Source: Halicephalobus mephisto (Eukaryota > Nematoda > Chromadorea > Rhabditida > Panagrolaimidae). Taken from it: a stretch of 64,000 nucleotides of DNA. The notes under the pieces are model-generated. The model made no database searches. It saw only the letters and a program-made list of their open reading frames with translations, and was not told the origin of the DNA. Below are positions 24,371 through 37,401 of this stretch, piece by piece. Each line of letters starts with the position of its first letter. The first letter of the stretch is position 1. A program made the translations under genes and the position numbers. The DNA lies in the NCBI GenBank assembly GCA_009193035.1, contig SWDT01000260.1, positions 1-64,000 on the forward strand, given 5' to 3'.

Positions 24371-24698
24371 TATGGAGAATTTTAAAAAATAATAAAAATA
24401 ATAAATTTCACAATGTAAAAAAGACAGAGAAATCAAAAAACTTGAAAAGTCAAATCGCATAAAGGCCGCAATTTTTCGTGCTGGGAGAATTTTGATGACT
24501 TGCTAGTTCGAGAGGTTGTTCGTCGTCTGCCGAAACTGATGATTATTCCTCGTTTTTGTGTTATTTATCCTGTAATCTTTCTCTGTTTGTTGTAATTTTC
24601 AACAGTAATCTACCTTGCACTGAAGGTAGTAATTCCCCATGATTTTAGCCGTGTTTCGTGTATTTTTGATATATAACTCGTGTAGTTTCTTTTCTAGG

Positions 24699-27578
24699 AT
24701 GGCATCGACCGAGAATGATCCAGTGAAAGCTGACGACCCCAAGAAGGTTCAGAATGGGGTGAATGGAGTAGCTAAGAAGGAGGAGCGTCAGGAGTTAACC
24801 GAAGAAGACAAGAAACTCCAGGATGACTTGCTCATGTTGCTGGAGAGATTGGAAAGCTCCGACACTAGTCTTTATACTCCCTCATTGGAAATGCTCAGGA
24901 CCTTGATTCGGACTTCTACTACTTCCATGACTTCTGTTCCAAAACCACTCAAATTCATGAGACCCCAGTACGCTCGTATGAAGACTATTTATGAGAAGCT
25001 ACCTGCTGGACCATCAAAGGACTTGTGTGCCGACATTATTTCTGTTCTGGCTATGTGCTCTGATGAGAAAAGTGATTGTCTGGACTACCGCCTGAAAGGT
25101 ACCGTCGGACCAATCGATGATTGGGGTTATGAGTATATCCGTCACCTGACCATGGAGATTGCTAATGAATGGAAGACCGGAGATGATACTCGTCGTGGGC
25201 AGATGATGGGACTTGTCCAAGCTATTGTTAAATACGATCTAGCCCACAATGCTGAAGTTGAAGCGTGTGATTTGCTCTTGGAAATCGAACGCTTGGATAT
25301 TCTACTCGAATTGATCGACAAGGAAGGTCATGAGAGAGTCTGTCTCTATCTCCTGCGAAGCTCTCCATTGGCTCCTGATCCAGACAATCAGAATATGATT
25401 CGATGTGCAATGAATATCTATTCCAAGTTCAACCATGAATTCGAAGCCCTATGTTGTGCTGTTATGTTGAATGAGCCCGATTTGATCAAGAAGCAATTCA
25501 CATCTGAAGATTCGTAAGTCGCATACTCGATGAATAAGTTTATGTTTAATTTGATTTTAGCTTGACTTGGAAACAGATGGCAATTCTTCTTGGTCGCCAT
25601 CAAATGTTTGTTGAGGACCAAAACTTGCCGGAGAACATTGCTGAGTTGAATAACAACACTCACTTATCTCGTTATTTCCATGCTCTCGCTCGTGAGCTTG
25701 AAATCATGGAACCTAAAACTCCTGAGGGTATTTACAAGACTCATCTGGAGCAAAGCCGTCCTTTCTCCAATGTGGCCTCTGATAGTTCCCGGATGAATAT
25801 TGCTGCTTCTTTCGTCAACGGATTCGTCAACTGTGGATTTGGAGTTGATAAGATCCTTCAGGAGAGTGATGCTGCTAACAGATTCTTCTACAAAAACCGA
25901 GATTTCGGAATCATGACCTCCGTCGCTAGCTTGGGTCTCATCCATCGCTGGGATGTTGAGTATGGATTGACCCAATGCGATCGATTCCTCTATTCAAATG
26001 ATGATTATATCCGAGCTGGAACTCTCCTTGCGATTGGAATCATCTGTGCTGGAGTTCAAGACCCTTGTGATCCTGCTTCTGCTATTCTAATGGATTTCAT
26101 CAATAGTGACCGCCCATGCATGCGTTTGGGGTCCATCTTTGGACTTGGTCTTGCTTATGCTAACTCCAAGCGTGAAACTGTTGTTAAGCAAGAGGAAGGT
26201 GGTGTTATCTTTGAGCTGAAGAAGACATTGGCAAGTGCAGGTCACACTCCTGAAGTCATTGGGATTACTGGTCTATCCTTGGGATTGATCTTGGTGGGAA
26301 CTGCTGATTCTGGTGTTGCTCACGATATGTTGATGCTTTTGATGGAGAAGACTGAAGTGGAACTTCAAAATCACAATTGGGGCCTCTTTGCTCTGGGAAT
26401 GGGACTCATCTTCTTGGGTGAGTTGGTGTTTTTGTATCGTTATTTATTACTAATATCTTTTAGGCACACAACAACGTAGTGAAGTTGTCGTTGAGACTTT
26501 GAGAACTCTTCCCGGTGATTTCGGTCGTATGGTTTCTACTCTTGTTGATGTCTGTGCTTATGCTGGTACTGGCAATGTTCTTAAGATTCAGAGTCTCCTC
26601 TACATCTGCTCTGAGCAAAGTGAGCAGAACGAGAAAGAAGAGACCAAGAAGAAGGATAGCAAGTCTAAGGACAAGGAGCCGAAGGATTTGTTCACTCATC
26701 AGGGTGTTGCTGTTCTCGGTATTGGGTTAATTGCTATGGGTGAAGAGATTGGAAGTCAAATGGCTCATCGAATGCTAGGTCACTTGATGCGTTACGGTAC
26801 ACCTATTATTCGTCGTGCTGTTCCTCTCGCTTTGTCCCTTCTGAATGTGTCCAATCCACAATTGACTGTTCTTGAGACTCTCAGCAAGTACTCCCATGAC
26901 TCCGATGCTGAAACCGCCAGGAATGCTATTCTCGCTCTTGGTCTCGTTGGTGCTGGTACCAATCATGCCCGTCTCGTTTCCATGCTTCGTCAGTTGGCCA
27001 GTTACCACCATAAGGATCCCATCAGCTTGATGCTTGTTCGTATGGCTCAAGGATTGACCCATCTTGGCAAAGGAACAATGACTTTGAACCCCTTCCATTC
27101 TGATCGTCAGATCATGTGTCTTGCAAGTGTTGGAGCGTTATTCGTCACTACATTCTGCTTCTTGGATGCTAATTCATGTAAGTTGTACTTCGATGAACTC
27201 CTTTAATATATCGATTTCAGCTGTTCTGAAGAATCAACAATATCTGATGTATTCATTGTCCCTTGCCATTCAACCCCGAATGCTGATTACTCTGGTTGAA
27301 GATCCTGAATCTCCTGCACAGCTGAAACAGGTCAATATCCCCGTTCGTGTTGGTCAAGCTGTTGATGTTGTTGCCCAGGCTGGTAAGCCGAAAACAATCA
27401 CTGGATTCCAAACTCACACCACACCTGTTTTACTGGCATTCGGAGAACGTGCAGAGTTGGCTACGGATGAATGTAAGTATTTTATTTGAAGGTTGCATAT
27501 TAATTATACCTTTTAGATATTTCGTTGACTCCGTATCTTGAAGGTCTCGTTATTCTGAAGAAGAATCCGAATGCTTAA
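24699..27578 (+). CDS. PSMD2: 26S proteasome regulatory subunit RPN1/PSMD2
   Basis: Five exons: 24699-25513, 25561-26417, 26464-27177, 27221-27472, 27517-27578; 899 residues, human about 908. RPN1 sits in the base of the 19S particle beside the ATPase ring and binds ubiquitin, shuttle factors and the deubiquitinase USP14/UBP6. A charged N-terminus (KADDPKKV) precedes helical solenoid and proteasome/cyclosome repeats with alternating G and A (for example [24 protein letters not shown] stretches), interrupted by a Lys/Glu-rich insert (about 597-615). The C-terminal block [20 protein letters not shown] and the ending LKKNPNA are diagnostic. TTTTCTAG ends one base before the ATG. The gene lies 328 bp after the SLC5 stop on the same strand, too far for a typical operon. 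Confidence 0.97.
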
Positions 27579-28514
27579 ATAATGTCCGTTTTTATTTATT
27601 GTTGTTCTAAATATGGATGCATGTGAATTTCTAATTAAACGGTTACGGACTTGTATATTAATTTAATACAATGAGGAAAAATCCACTGATGTTTTAGGCA
27701 AAGTTTAAGGTTCTTTGTAAATTTTCATCGATATTATGGGTTTCAATCCTGTCTTGATGTCATAATAATCTCTTCGGAAAATTTAATCACTTTTTTTTAT
27801 CACAGTTCTATTTCGGTAAAGTGAGTTGAAGATTATGATAGCAATGGTTGTAACTTCAAGTTAGTTTCAATATTTACGGAAACGGAGGATAAAAAGTCAA
27901 AAGCATCAGCTGACGAACTACTATGAAGAAAGAGCGAAACTCAGATCCTAGCGCGAAACCTGATTTCACGTGTTTTGGCTATCCGCCAGTCGTAGACAAT
28001 CTACTTCTATATAGTCGTCTGTCTGATATTCTTCAGAAAGAAAAACTCGTGTTTCGAAACGCGTCTTGTAAAAGCCAGTCAATCTGTCGATTAGCTGTCC
28101 TTTCTGGTCTTTTGATATGTCGCTTTTCCGAACCCTCCCGCTCGTCTCTGCTATAGCACTCAGCAGCTGATTTTCTACCCATTGCAGCGTTCATATATTT
28201 GAATTCAGACAGCGCAATTCTCGACGATGGAAGAACAACCAACACTATGTAAACAGCATTTGTTTTTAGTTTTTGATGAGAAGTGAAAATCAAAGTTCTG
28301 GTTTCGTTTCCTTTGATCATACTTTAGTCATCACTGATGGTCACGTTACTCGATCAATATTCCTCGCACTTTGAATTTGATTGGCTAACAAGGAACACCC
28401 TTTTTGTCCCAGTAAAAAACAACCGTGAAAGTTTTTCGACTTTATCATGTTTATTATCTTTGTCACTTTGTTGAAATTTACTCTTGTTTTAATTTCAGAA
28501 TTGAACCTGGAATT
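27579..28514. other. Proteasome-ATG2 intergenic region
   Basis: The first 300 bp are the RPN1 3' flank. From about 27900 to 28330 GC rises and the sequence is probably the ATG2 promoter, including a CACGTG E-box. A TAATTTCAG acceptor at about 28499 precedes the ATG2 start by 15 nt. Open frames here look fortuitous. Confidence 0.45.
27967..27972. promoter_or_regulatory. CACGTG E-box upstream of ATG2
   Basis: Palindromic CACGTG in the context TTTCACGTGTTTT, about 540 bp before the ATG2 start codon. In C. elegans the TFEB homologue HLH-30 binds this core near autophagy genes, so regulation is plausible. A six-base site by itself is weak evidence. Confidence 0.35.
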
Positions 28515-31500
28515 ATGGCGGTTCTGGAGTATCTCAAGTCGGGAATTTCCCGTTTTCTCATCCACCGGTACATGGGAGATTACTTGAAGACGACAATTAA
28601 GCCCGAGAACTTGGAGATTCAGTTGCTGGATGGAACAGTATGTGTAAAAGATGTAAATTTAAATGTTCAAGTAAGGTCTTTATATGAAAGCTACTGTTGA
28701 TTATTGTACTATTTCAGCATATCAATTCGTTATTGGAACCTATTGGAGTAATCAATGTCGTCGAAGGACTTATTGGAGAAGTTTCCATTAGTGTGCCATT
28801 TCAAAAGTTGCTGGAAGATTCAACAGTCATAATGATCAAGGATTTGTTTGTGACTGTGACTCCTCTTAAGAGTAATAGTACGAGTTGTACTCAGGATCTG
28901 ATGTCCTCTGTGATTGGAACTTTGGTCTCGACTATGGAAACGTCTGTGACCTCCGATGATCTTCCAGAAGATGCTGGAAGTGATGTGGTCGAGCAGTTTG
29001 CGAATGTCATTGATCAAATAGTGACTAGAGTGAAGATCGTTTTCGAGAGAATTACCATCAGACTCGAGAACGAAGGAGAACTCGCTACTGCTGTTGAAAT
29101 CTTCATCAAGGAGATGGAATTCATCGACGAACAATTGGAGACCTGTAGACAAGATGGACTAAAAGATGTAATTACCGCTCAGCCTTTAACTAGTTCAGTT
29201 GATTTGAACAAACTTTTGCATGTAAAGGATGTAAAAGTGTTTACCGACGTATGGACCCCGAGTAATGTAAGTGTGTTAAAAAGTTTATCTCTGATTCACT
29301 TGCTTTATTTAGTCTATATCATCAATGTCAACGAATAGCGATAACGGGGAGATGAATTCGTCCATGGCTAACTCGTCAATGAATTTCCAGTCTTGTTACT
29401 CCCACTTCAGTAACTCTAGTCGAGATAACCAGAAGGACTCAGGACCTTCGGATTTGAGGTCAAAACCAATTCAGATTGCTCATTTCTTTGGTGAAAAACA
29501 TACGATCAAGATCAAGGTTCACAATGCTGCTATATCCAAAAATGAAGGTGCCTACGGAAAGAAGATTGAAATCGATATGCAGATGAGTGGTTCTCTTTTC
29601 TTCTACCTTACGCCTTCGCAGATCGTTCTTCTTCAAGATTTGATGACTAAACTTATGCCTCAGAGTACCGCACCAGAAGATCTGGGCAATGTTGTGGGGG
29701 GAAAGCGAATGCAGAAGGAGCACTTTGAACAGATCACTGCTCAGCTTCAAAATGAAGGCCATTGGATGAAGTCCGTGAACAATACATGGTCTGCTGGTAC
29801 TGCTGATTACCACTTCCATGAGCTGACGAAACGATCTTCCGGAAGCAATCTAGTGCCAGTTTCTTTGGACAGCTACGATGACTTTACTGGGTATTCGTCT
29901 ACAGGAACCAATTTTAGATACGACAGTGTTCTTGATTCTGATAGTATTACTGAAACGGGAACTCAACGGGGGTCAAATTCTACTCTTGTTGAGAAAGCTA
30001 ATATGAGAGCTCCTGATGTATTTACGATTTCTCTACGGGTTCCAAATGTTATCGGCGTCGTTACGCACAGTGATCCATTGAGCAAAGACAGTATTCAGAA
30101 GTCACTCACTGAAGATGACGTCGAAGGGATTTCTAAAATGATGGATTTCCTGTCCCAAGAAAGTACCCATTTCTTCCAGTCCATCGTCAATATGCGTCTA
30201 ACTTCAAATCCACTTTATCTGCAAAGGAAAGTCGTCGGGAAAGCGTGTACTGGCGATCACATAAGGTTGGTTTTATTCGATACATATGCGTACATAAGTA
30301 CACTGGTTTTCTAATTCTGATTCAGGTTGCTAGCACAAACGGCGTCTTTCCGGTTCAATAGTGAGACCAATGGTGGACGAGACGGAATGAGCTTAAATGC
30401 AGTGTTTTCAAAATTCGACCTTATAGAATCCCTGACGAAAGAATCAGTTCATGGATCGAGTAAAGGGGTCACTGTTGATTTATTCAATTTTGGGGATAAT
30501 TCTGAAGTTGCTTTCAACCTTGCAATGGCTACCAATCAAGATCATGATATTGACTATTCCATTGATATTAACTGTCAGCCATGCCGAAGTGAAGTGGATC
30601 TGAGCATCATCGATCGTCTTCACAATGTCATTTCTCCTCGTCCGTTTTTCCTACCTTTGAGGAACGGCATTAATTCTGAAAAAGTTGACTTTGATTCTTC
30701 TGATAATTCTCCAAAGTGTCGAGTTCGATTCTACTGCCCCAAATGGGAAGTCGATCTTCGGATTCCCGTTGCCGATATGACTGGATATGGAGTCCCATTC
30801 TGGCATCGAAACGTTCATCATGAATACACTAAGATTGAACTTCACGAACTTCGTCTGGATATGCCTCGATTCCGATTATCTGACATTGCTAATTTTGGAA
30901 CCGTCCACATCAACTGTCACTCTATGACAGGGACATTCGTTGGAGACTGTGAGTTCCTGGAGTGTAAGGAAGAAGAGAAAAAGTTCCTACATGCCACTAA
31001 TCTCACTGGAGCTAGTGATACTCATGTTTGTCTCTCCATCAACTATGACTTCAGGAATAAATCGCTCCATGTTAACACTAATCGACTGTTCGATGCTTCT
31101 CTCGGCAAAAGTATGACTCAAAGTATGCATGGGAGTTTTTTCAAGTTCTCAGATGACAAAGGCGACAGTCCATTTGCTCATACGAATGAATTCATTGAAG
31201 GCACTAAACTTCTACTCGCTGGAAACAAGGAGGAACTCTCCAATTTTTCTGAAAATTGCCGTCAAATATGCGACGTTAATATTGAGCTTTCTCTTCCTCG
31301 TCTACATCTCTATTTCCCAAGCAAGAAGTTCTTTGAAGTTTTATATAATAGATTTGCCAATGATTTTGCTCTTTTTGCTCCAAAAGCTCCGGTATTTAAG
31401 CGGACTGTGAATATGCAATCTGTTAATCAAATTACTGATGGGCCGATATTCCGACCGTTTGCTAATGAAGAGGATGACTACATGGAGAACGGTGAATATG

Positions 31501-34500
31501 AAAACAATCGCGAAATCTTTGATAAGTCGACTTTGGCTCATAATTTTGGATTAACGATCAAAATGAGTAAAGGAAATATCTTGCTCGGAACGACTGGTGG
31601 TGAAGGAGAAAATGAGTTCCGTTCTCAGATTGGATCAGAACTCGATAAATGTGAATTCTTCTTAGTTTATGGATACCATGGTGACCCCAACACCATGTAC
31701 ATGTATATTGCTTCAGACAAAGGATCCCTGTTACATAGAAGTATGTTGGTTTTAATTTTCGCGATTAATGATGAAATTTTAGATCTTTTCAATGACTCTA
31801 TCCGGCCTTTTGAAACGAATGTTTGTGATTTGAAGACATTTTTGAAACGATCTAACAATGACGTTTTTGCTGAACCACTTTCTACTGATGAGTTCTGTCC
31901 TCTGGTGGATGATAACAACATTGCTATCGCCATCAAGCTCTTCACTCATTACGATGAGCAATCTGAAAAGGAGTTCAAGGACGTTACTCTCGCTGTTGCT
32001 GCAAGGAACACTCAAGCCTACTTCCGACCATTTTTGGATCCAGAACACTTTTGGGTGAATCAACTGACTAAATTCGTTAACGTTGAAGATTATGGAGTAC
32101 CTGGATATGAATGGCCCCAGGTTGTAATTGATTTAAATGTTCATTTTACAAGTGTAGTCGTGGCTTATGATCATCACACTATCGTTCCTGATTCACCTTT
32201 GAGATTGAGGGCTGCGATTGGTTCTTGCGATCTGGCCAGTAACATTGTCCAAAGTATGGAGAGATTCAAATTCCATTTCTTCTTGGAAGAAACCAAAGTC
32301 TTTGTGGGTCTGAAAAAGAAGGAAGCTGTTAGATTCCAAGGATACGGAGACCCTGCTGCAGTCCGTCAAAGATTTGTTAAGTTCTTGAGTTTGGGGATGT
32401 TGAAGTTGGAATTAAATTATTCATTAGGAAATCCTGAAAGCGATGATCCTAGTGAACGTTGTCCAAGTATAGAAGTAATTTGCAGTAACGATGTCCTGAA
32501 GGCTTGGCTGTGTGCAGACACTATTGTAGAAATCTCTAACATGTTGATGGAATTTCTTCAGTCAGAATATGCGTCTGTTGTTAATCAGAAATCTGAATCA
32601 AAAACGGAACCTGTTACGGAATTTGTAAAAGCTGCAGCTGTACTGAATTCTGATGGTCCTTCATCTGAACGAGTTGTGGAACCTGTTACGAAACAGGAAG
32701 ATCGTTCCAGAGTGATGGAGTTGATGTCTTCAGCAATGGAAGAAAGCAAAGCAAATCCTACGGTTCCTGTGAATCATCCGCGAACGAAAGAATGTTCGTT
32801 TTCTGACGACGATGCTATTGCGGAGACGTTGATGAAGGAATATAACAGCAATGAATTCAGTAAAAGTAACGGATCTACTGATGATGAGTTTATCGTCGTC
32901 GATGAAATTCCGGGAAGTGGAGTCACTCAACCCTCCGGTGCTCCACGAGTTCGTATTCTGGACGATAATTTCGAAATAGTTTCTGAACACATGTGTGTTC
33001 CGGATGCAGATCCAGCATCAGAGATGATGAAATTACCAAAAGGACATCCCCTTCCAATTCTGAAGTACTTTATTCGAGATTTTTCCGTTCTTGTTTATCT
33101 TTATGGAGGAAATGATCTTGGTGATGCCCCGTCGGAAGTGAAGCCATACAGCCAATGGGAACAACGAAGGGAATCTAATCAGTGTATGAGGGAAGGATCA
33201 GTTGGAGGACCCTTCCGTGACCATACTGTATGTGTTCAAGCAATGATTTCGAGGATTTCCTTTGCTACTGAAGTGTTTGATCCAAATGCTCCGATTCTGT
33301 CAAGAAACATGTTGACTGTCTATGATATTGAAATTCGAGATCATCTTCTGGTTTCTCAGATCAATAAGCTCTTCTACCAATTCACAAGTGAGCTGCTTCC
33401 AAGACGGTCCTATGCTCCGATGATTTCAGTGAGGATGGTTGAGGATCAGAATCGCGAAGGAAAATTAAAGATCAGTTTGCTTCCTATGAGACTTAATGTC
33501 GATCAAGATACATTAGAATTCCTTCAAGACTTTTTCACTGCTGTTGGAAATGGTCTCAAACTCCCTCCAGAAGTTACAAAGAATCCAGCCATGGATGCCC
33601 CTGTTTTCCAGGTTCCAAATGGTGTGAATCAAAGTCTGGATATTAACATCAGTGCAACAACTGGAGGTTCTGTTCGATATAATAAGGAAGATTCAAATTC
33701 CCTGGATTCTTCTCATTCGGATTTCGAAGTCAATCGAGAAGACATAACATTTCCTGAGTCTGAAGGTGAAATAAAGAATTTGGATCCTCTTAACGTACTA
33801 TCTGAACAACTTTCCGAGCAGATGGATCTGAATCCTGCTGAGTTAGAAACTGTACCTCAACCTTTGGTTAGAATTGCATCAGCAAATAGCGATGGAAGCA
33901 GAAATATGATGAAGGAAACTTTCTTCAAGTTTGTTTTGTTATCGCGAGTTAATATTTTATTTTTTTTTCAGAAATTTCACATTTTCTCCTGCTTGTAAAA
34001 TCAGATTGGACTATGTCGGAAAGAGAGTCAAGATGGATCACGAACAAGGAACCCTCGCTGGATTGCTTCTTGGTTTGAGTAATCTTCACTGTACTGAGCT
34101 TGTTTTGAAGGACCTGCATTATGAGAATGGACTTCTCGGCTATGGGAAATGTGTCCAATATGCTGTTGAAGAGTGGGTAAACGATATCAAGAAGACTCAA
34201 TTGCCGAATGTTATTGGCTCCTTCGGACCTATCACATCTCTTGTTGAGATTGGCAGAGGTATCACGGACTTGTTCTACATCCCTCTGAGTGAATTCAGAA
34301 AGGAGGATGGACGGGTTGTTAAAGGAATCCAACGAGGGGTCAGTAGTTTTGGAGTTTCCGCTGCTACAGCTGCAATTGATACAACGCAATGGTTTACTTC
34401 CGTTGTTCATGTAAGTTCATATATCGAACGCTAATATATTTGGGACATTTAGGCTGTTGCTGAAATTGCTTTTGATATAGTTACTCCTGATTACTACACT

Positions 34501-34868
34501 ACTCAAAGAGTTCGGAAAGAACAGGAGGCGAAACGAGTTCGAGTCCCGAATGATATCCGTGATGGATTCCATATGGCTATGGGAACTGTTTATGAGGTTA
34601 GGACCTATTTGAGTGATGTACTTCATTATTTTTATTTTAGGGGGTTGTGAATTCTGCTCAAACCCTGCAAATGGCCACTCAGGAAGATCGGGCCCATGGG
34701 CAATGGCCTCTTCGTGGAATTATCCGGAATGCGACTCCTATGGTAGTCAAACCGATAGTCATTACTACTCAAGCAACAATGCAAGTCCTCGGTGGTTTTA
34801 AAAGCCAACTTCGTCCTGACAGTCATCGTGAAGAACTGGACAAATGGAAAGCCTCTAACAGAACCTGA
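28515..34868 (+). CDS. ATG2: Autophagy-related lipid-transfer protein ATG2
   Basis: Eight exons: 28515-28670, 28718-29266, 29313-30265, 30326-31740, 31783-33928, 33972-34410, 34453-34596, 34641-34868; 2009 residues (human about 1940-2080). ATG2 is a rod-shaped bridge that moves phospholipid from the ER to the growing phagophore with ATG9 and WIPI partners. The N-terminal chorein-like segment (about 1-115) starts with [19 protein letters not shown]. The C-terminal block (about 1740-1960) has [38 protein letters not shown] and [15 protein letters not shown], all ATG2-like rather than VPS13-like. An acidic segment with FIVV at residues 1394-1397 resembles the LC3-interacting motif in vertebrate ATG2. 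The 42-nt intron 31741-31782 has no stop and length divisible by three, so retention would add 14 residues. Confidence 0.94.
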
Positions 34869-36164
34869 AGATGATGAGAAAGCAATTTAATCATTGCGGT
34901 GGTTATTACCATGTATATATTGTTAATTCTGGATGGTTGTTTACTCGTATTACCAATTTCGAAACGACTAGATAGTAACGGGTTTTGATTTTGAAACTTC
35001 CCGTAACTTGCCTTAACCACGGTTCAGTCTTGTTTCCCGGCTTTGGCTGTTCTTTCAAGTTTCCAGTCATGAATAAAGAAATACCATAATTGATAAGCAA
35101 AAACAAATCTGTTTCCTTAAGGAATTTCTGCCCTATATTTTTGATTCTGTGACAATATTTGCAAATACGATTTTAATTTGATTTCATTACTTTTGTAGTT
35201 AATGATCAAAAGCCAAGATAGCACTTGACCTCTGATTTTTCATTGAAACGAATTGTTTTTCGAAAAAAACTTGGTTTTATGTCGTTTAGAACGTAGGTGT
35301 CCGTTATCTTGCAACTGCCCAGTCAATATCGGAAAATCATCCGATTTTTAAGCTGTTTTGTTTTTTGCAAAGAGCAAAGGCTATGGAATTCTCTTTAAAA
35401 ACTTGTAGATTCTGTCAAAAAGATTCAATCACCGAAGAATCAGCAGATCTGTGATTGTTGAGAATCCATGGGTTTCGTTGACATCAGGGGTTCTTGCTTC
35501 TAAATAAAAAGTCGGTAAATAAAAACCTATTTTCAATAAACAAATGAATTAGAAAATCACCAATAAATCACGTTTTTGCTTTATTAAGACAATTACGTGA
35601 TTTTCTGCATAGTTGTTGATAAAAACACAAGAAAGATCAAGAATCATATTGATCTCTGGAGACCATTTAGTTTCGATGACAAAACTAACGTTCTTTTGAA
35701 ATCGACTAAAGCAAGTTATTTCTGAAACAAAATTTGCGGAAAGTTTTAATTGCATCAACTTCCGGCGATTTGGTCTTCAGATCATGACTTCGTGATTCGA
35801 CGAAAATTGGAGTGATTGAACAGCTGATTCAACGGGCTTTGGTCTTTTTCGTCAGTTTTGCCCTTCGCGAATCTGAACGCCACAGGCAATATGAACTACG
35901 AATAAAAATAGCTGATGACTCGTTTCATCTAAATTTGAAATCAGTCGGGAAGAAAATTGGTCCCAAATCGATCTCTCTGCGTACAATTCCGGATCAGACC
36001 TGCTGAATTTTTTAATTTTTCAATTTCAAATTGAATTATATTGGACACAAGCAACTCTCGCAACGAAAGCTCCTGGAAATCATGGGAATCCCTTCTTTTG
36101 CTAGTGCGAGTGGAAATTCGCGGGAAAACAACTGTATGCGCGCAACGGCAGATCTCCGAGTCTG
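34869..36164. other. ATG2 3' flank and intergenic region
   Basis: Contains AATAAA-like words near 35073 and 35537, and AT-rich sequence without a supported exon. GC rises after about 35990 toward the next promoter module. Confidence 0.4.
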
Positions 36165-36263
36165 GTGGTGATATATGGATTTTCCCGATGATATTGCGTG
36201 TCCCTGCTATATATTGTATTAATTCCCTTTTACATTGTTTTGCTGTTTATAATACGTGTTATT
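36165..36263 (+). promoter_or_regulatory. Putative core promoter module B (copy upstream of the serine-rich gene)
   Basis: Same order as 16811-16890: GTGGTGAT (36165-36172), TATTAAT (36217-36223), then TGTTTATAATACGTGTTATT ending at 36263. A strong donor (GGAAG/GTAAGAGG) at 36303/36304 would end a 5' exon of about 55 nt if transcription begins near 36250, the spacing expected for a TATA promoter. Its partner acceptor would be TTTTCAG at 37395, just before the coding exon. Confidence 0.45.
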
Positions 36264-37401
36264 GCGGGGTGATTTGGGAATGACGACATCTTACTGATGG
36301 AAGGTAAGAGGAAATTGTGGACCGCGCCCTAAGTCAACAAATTAATTTGTTTTGGATTTGAACTTCTTAATTTCAAAGTTCGAAATCATTGATTTTTTCC
36401 CGGATTCAAGGTGTTTATTGTGAGGTTGACGTTTTCCATATGATATCATAAACACTCCAATCGTAATAAAATAATGCAGTTTTCTGATAGTTATCAGTTT
36501 AGATTGCTGAAATTTACCTCCCTACGATAGGCTAAAGTAGTTGGTGTTTTGATTTTTGTTCTTTAGGTAGGTTAATCCAAACAGAAACAGAGGTCCGTGT
36601 GTACTACTTTCGAGGATAAGAGCGTTGTTGACGAGAGACTTGATCTGATTCTCGTTCCTCTGCCATTTACATCATTATTTGCGACAGTCTGATGCAATTG
36701 TGTCTTTTTAGAGACAATCAGGGGGTTTGAATGCCCGTAGCAACTGTTAAAGCAAACGTTTGAAAGTATTTCCGTTAAATTCCGCGATTGTTTTTGATAA
36801 ATTAATTTTAGACTAGTTTGAACCCGGATATTTTTCGAGTCAAAGATTAACCCAATTGTCTACCAAGTTTAACAAAAACAAGTGGCATCTTGTCGAAAAA
36901 TGGGGAGGTGGCAAGTCTGGCGTCATCACGGGAGAACAGACTGGAAAACGGCAAAGACGAACTGGCTTGTCTGCCTCGTGGATGCAGTCGCGTGCTTTAC
37001 TGCCATCTCATTCTGTCCAGCTTGTTCGCTCTAAAACATAAAAGAATAAAATTCCCTAGCTATTGCGTATTTAGTCCTAAACCGCTTTGCAGAGTGCGTT
37101 GCTTTATCTACTAGCTCCCGGTTAGTGGGATTATCCTACCTGGATAGTTTTTGCTTCAGTTTATTGATTGTTTATGTGGTCCGACAAAGTCGAGCAAGAA
37201 CGACGTTTCGTCATGCCTTGGGAATATTGATGGCTGGTTTTTCCCTGTTACAGCCGTCGGAAATAAAAAGAACCTTATTGGAGAGTCAATCAGTTGACGA
37301 CTTTTGATTTTTCACCGGTTCATTTTGTCTATCATTTTCGACAGCTTTATCGTGTTGTGATTGTGTTTGTGTTGTAAATTTGTCTATCTTTTCAGCAAGT
37401 A
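36264..37401 (+). other. Probable 5' exon end and first intron of the serine-rich gene
   Basis: Donor at 36304 and acceptor ending at 37395 would define a first intron of about 1.09 kb. It has moderate GC and several short open frames without recognisable similarity; none accepted. The interval could also hold an independent noncoding transcript. Confidence 0.35.

Noticed and set aside
21917..27578. SLC5 and RPN1 as an operon
   Set aside because: The 328-bp gap exceeds usual nematode operon spacing, and both starts have simple leader-type acceptors.
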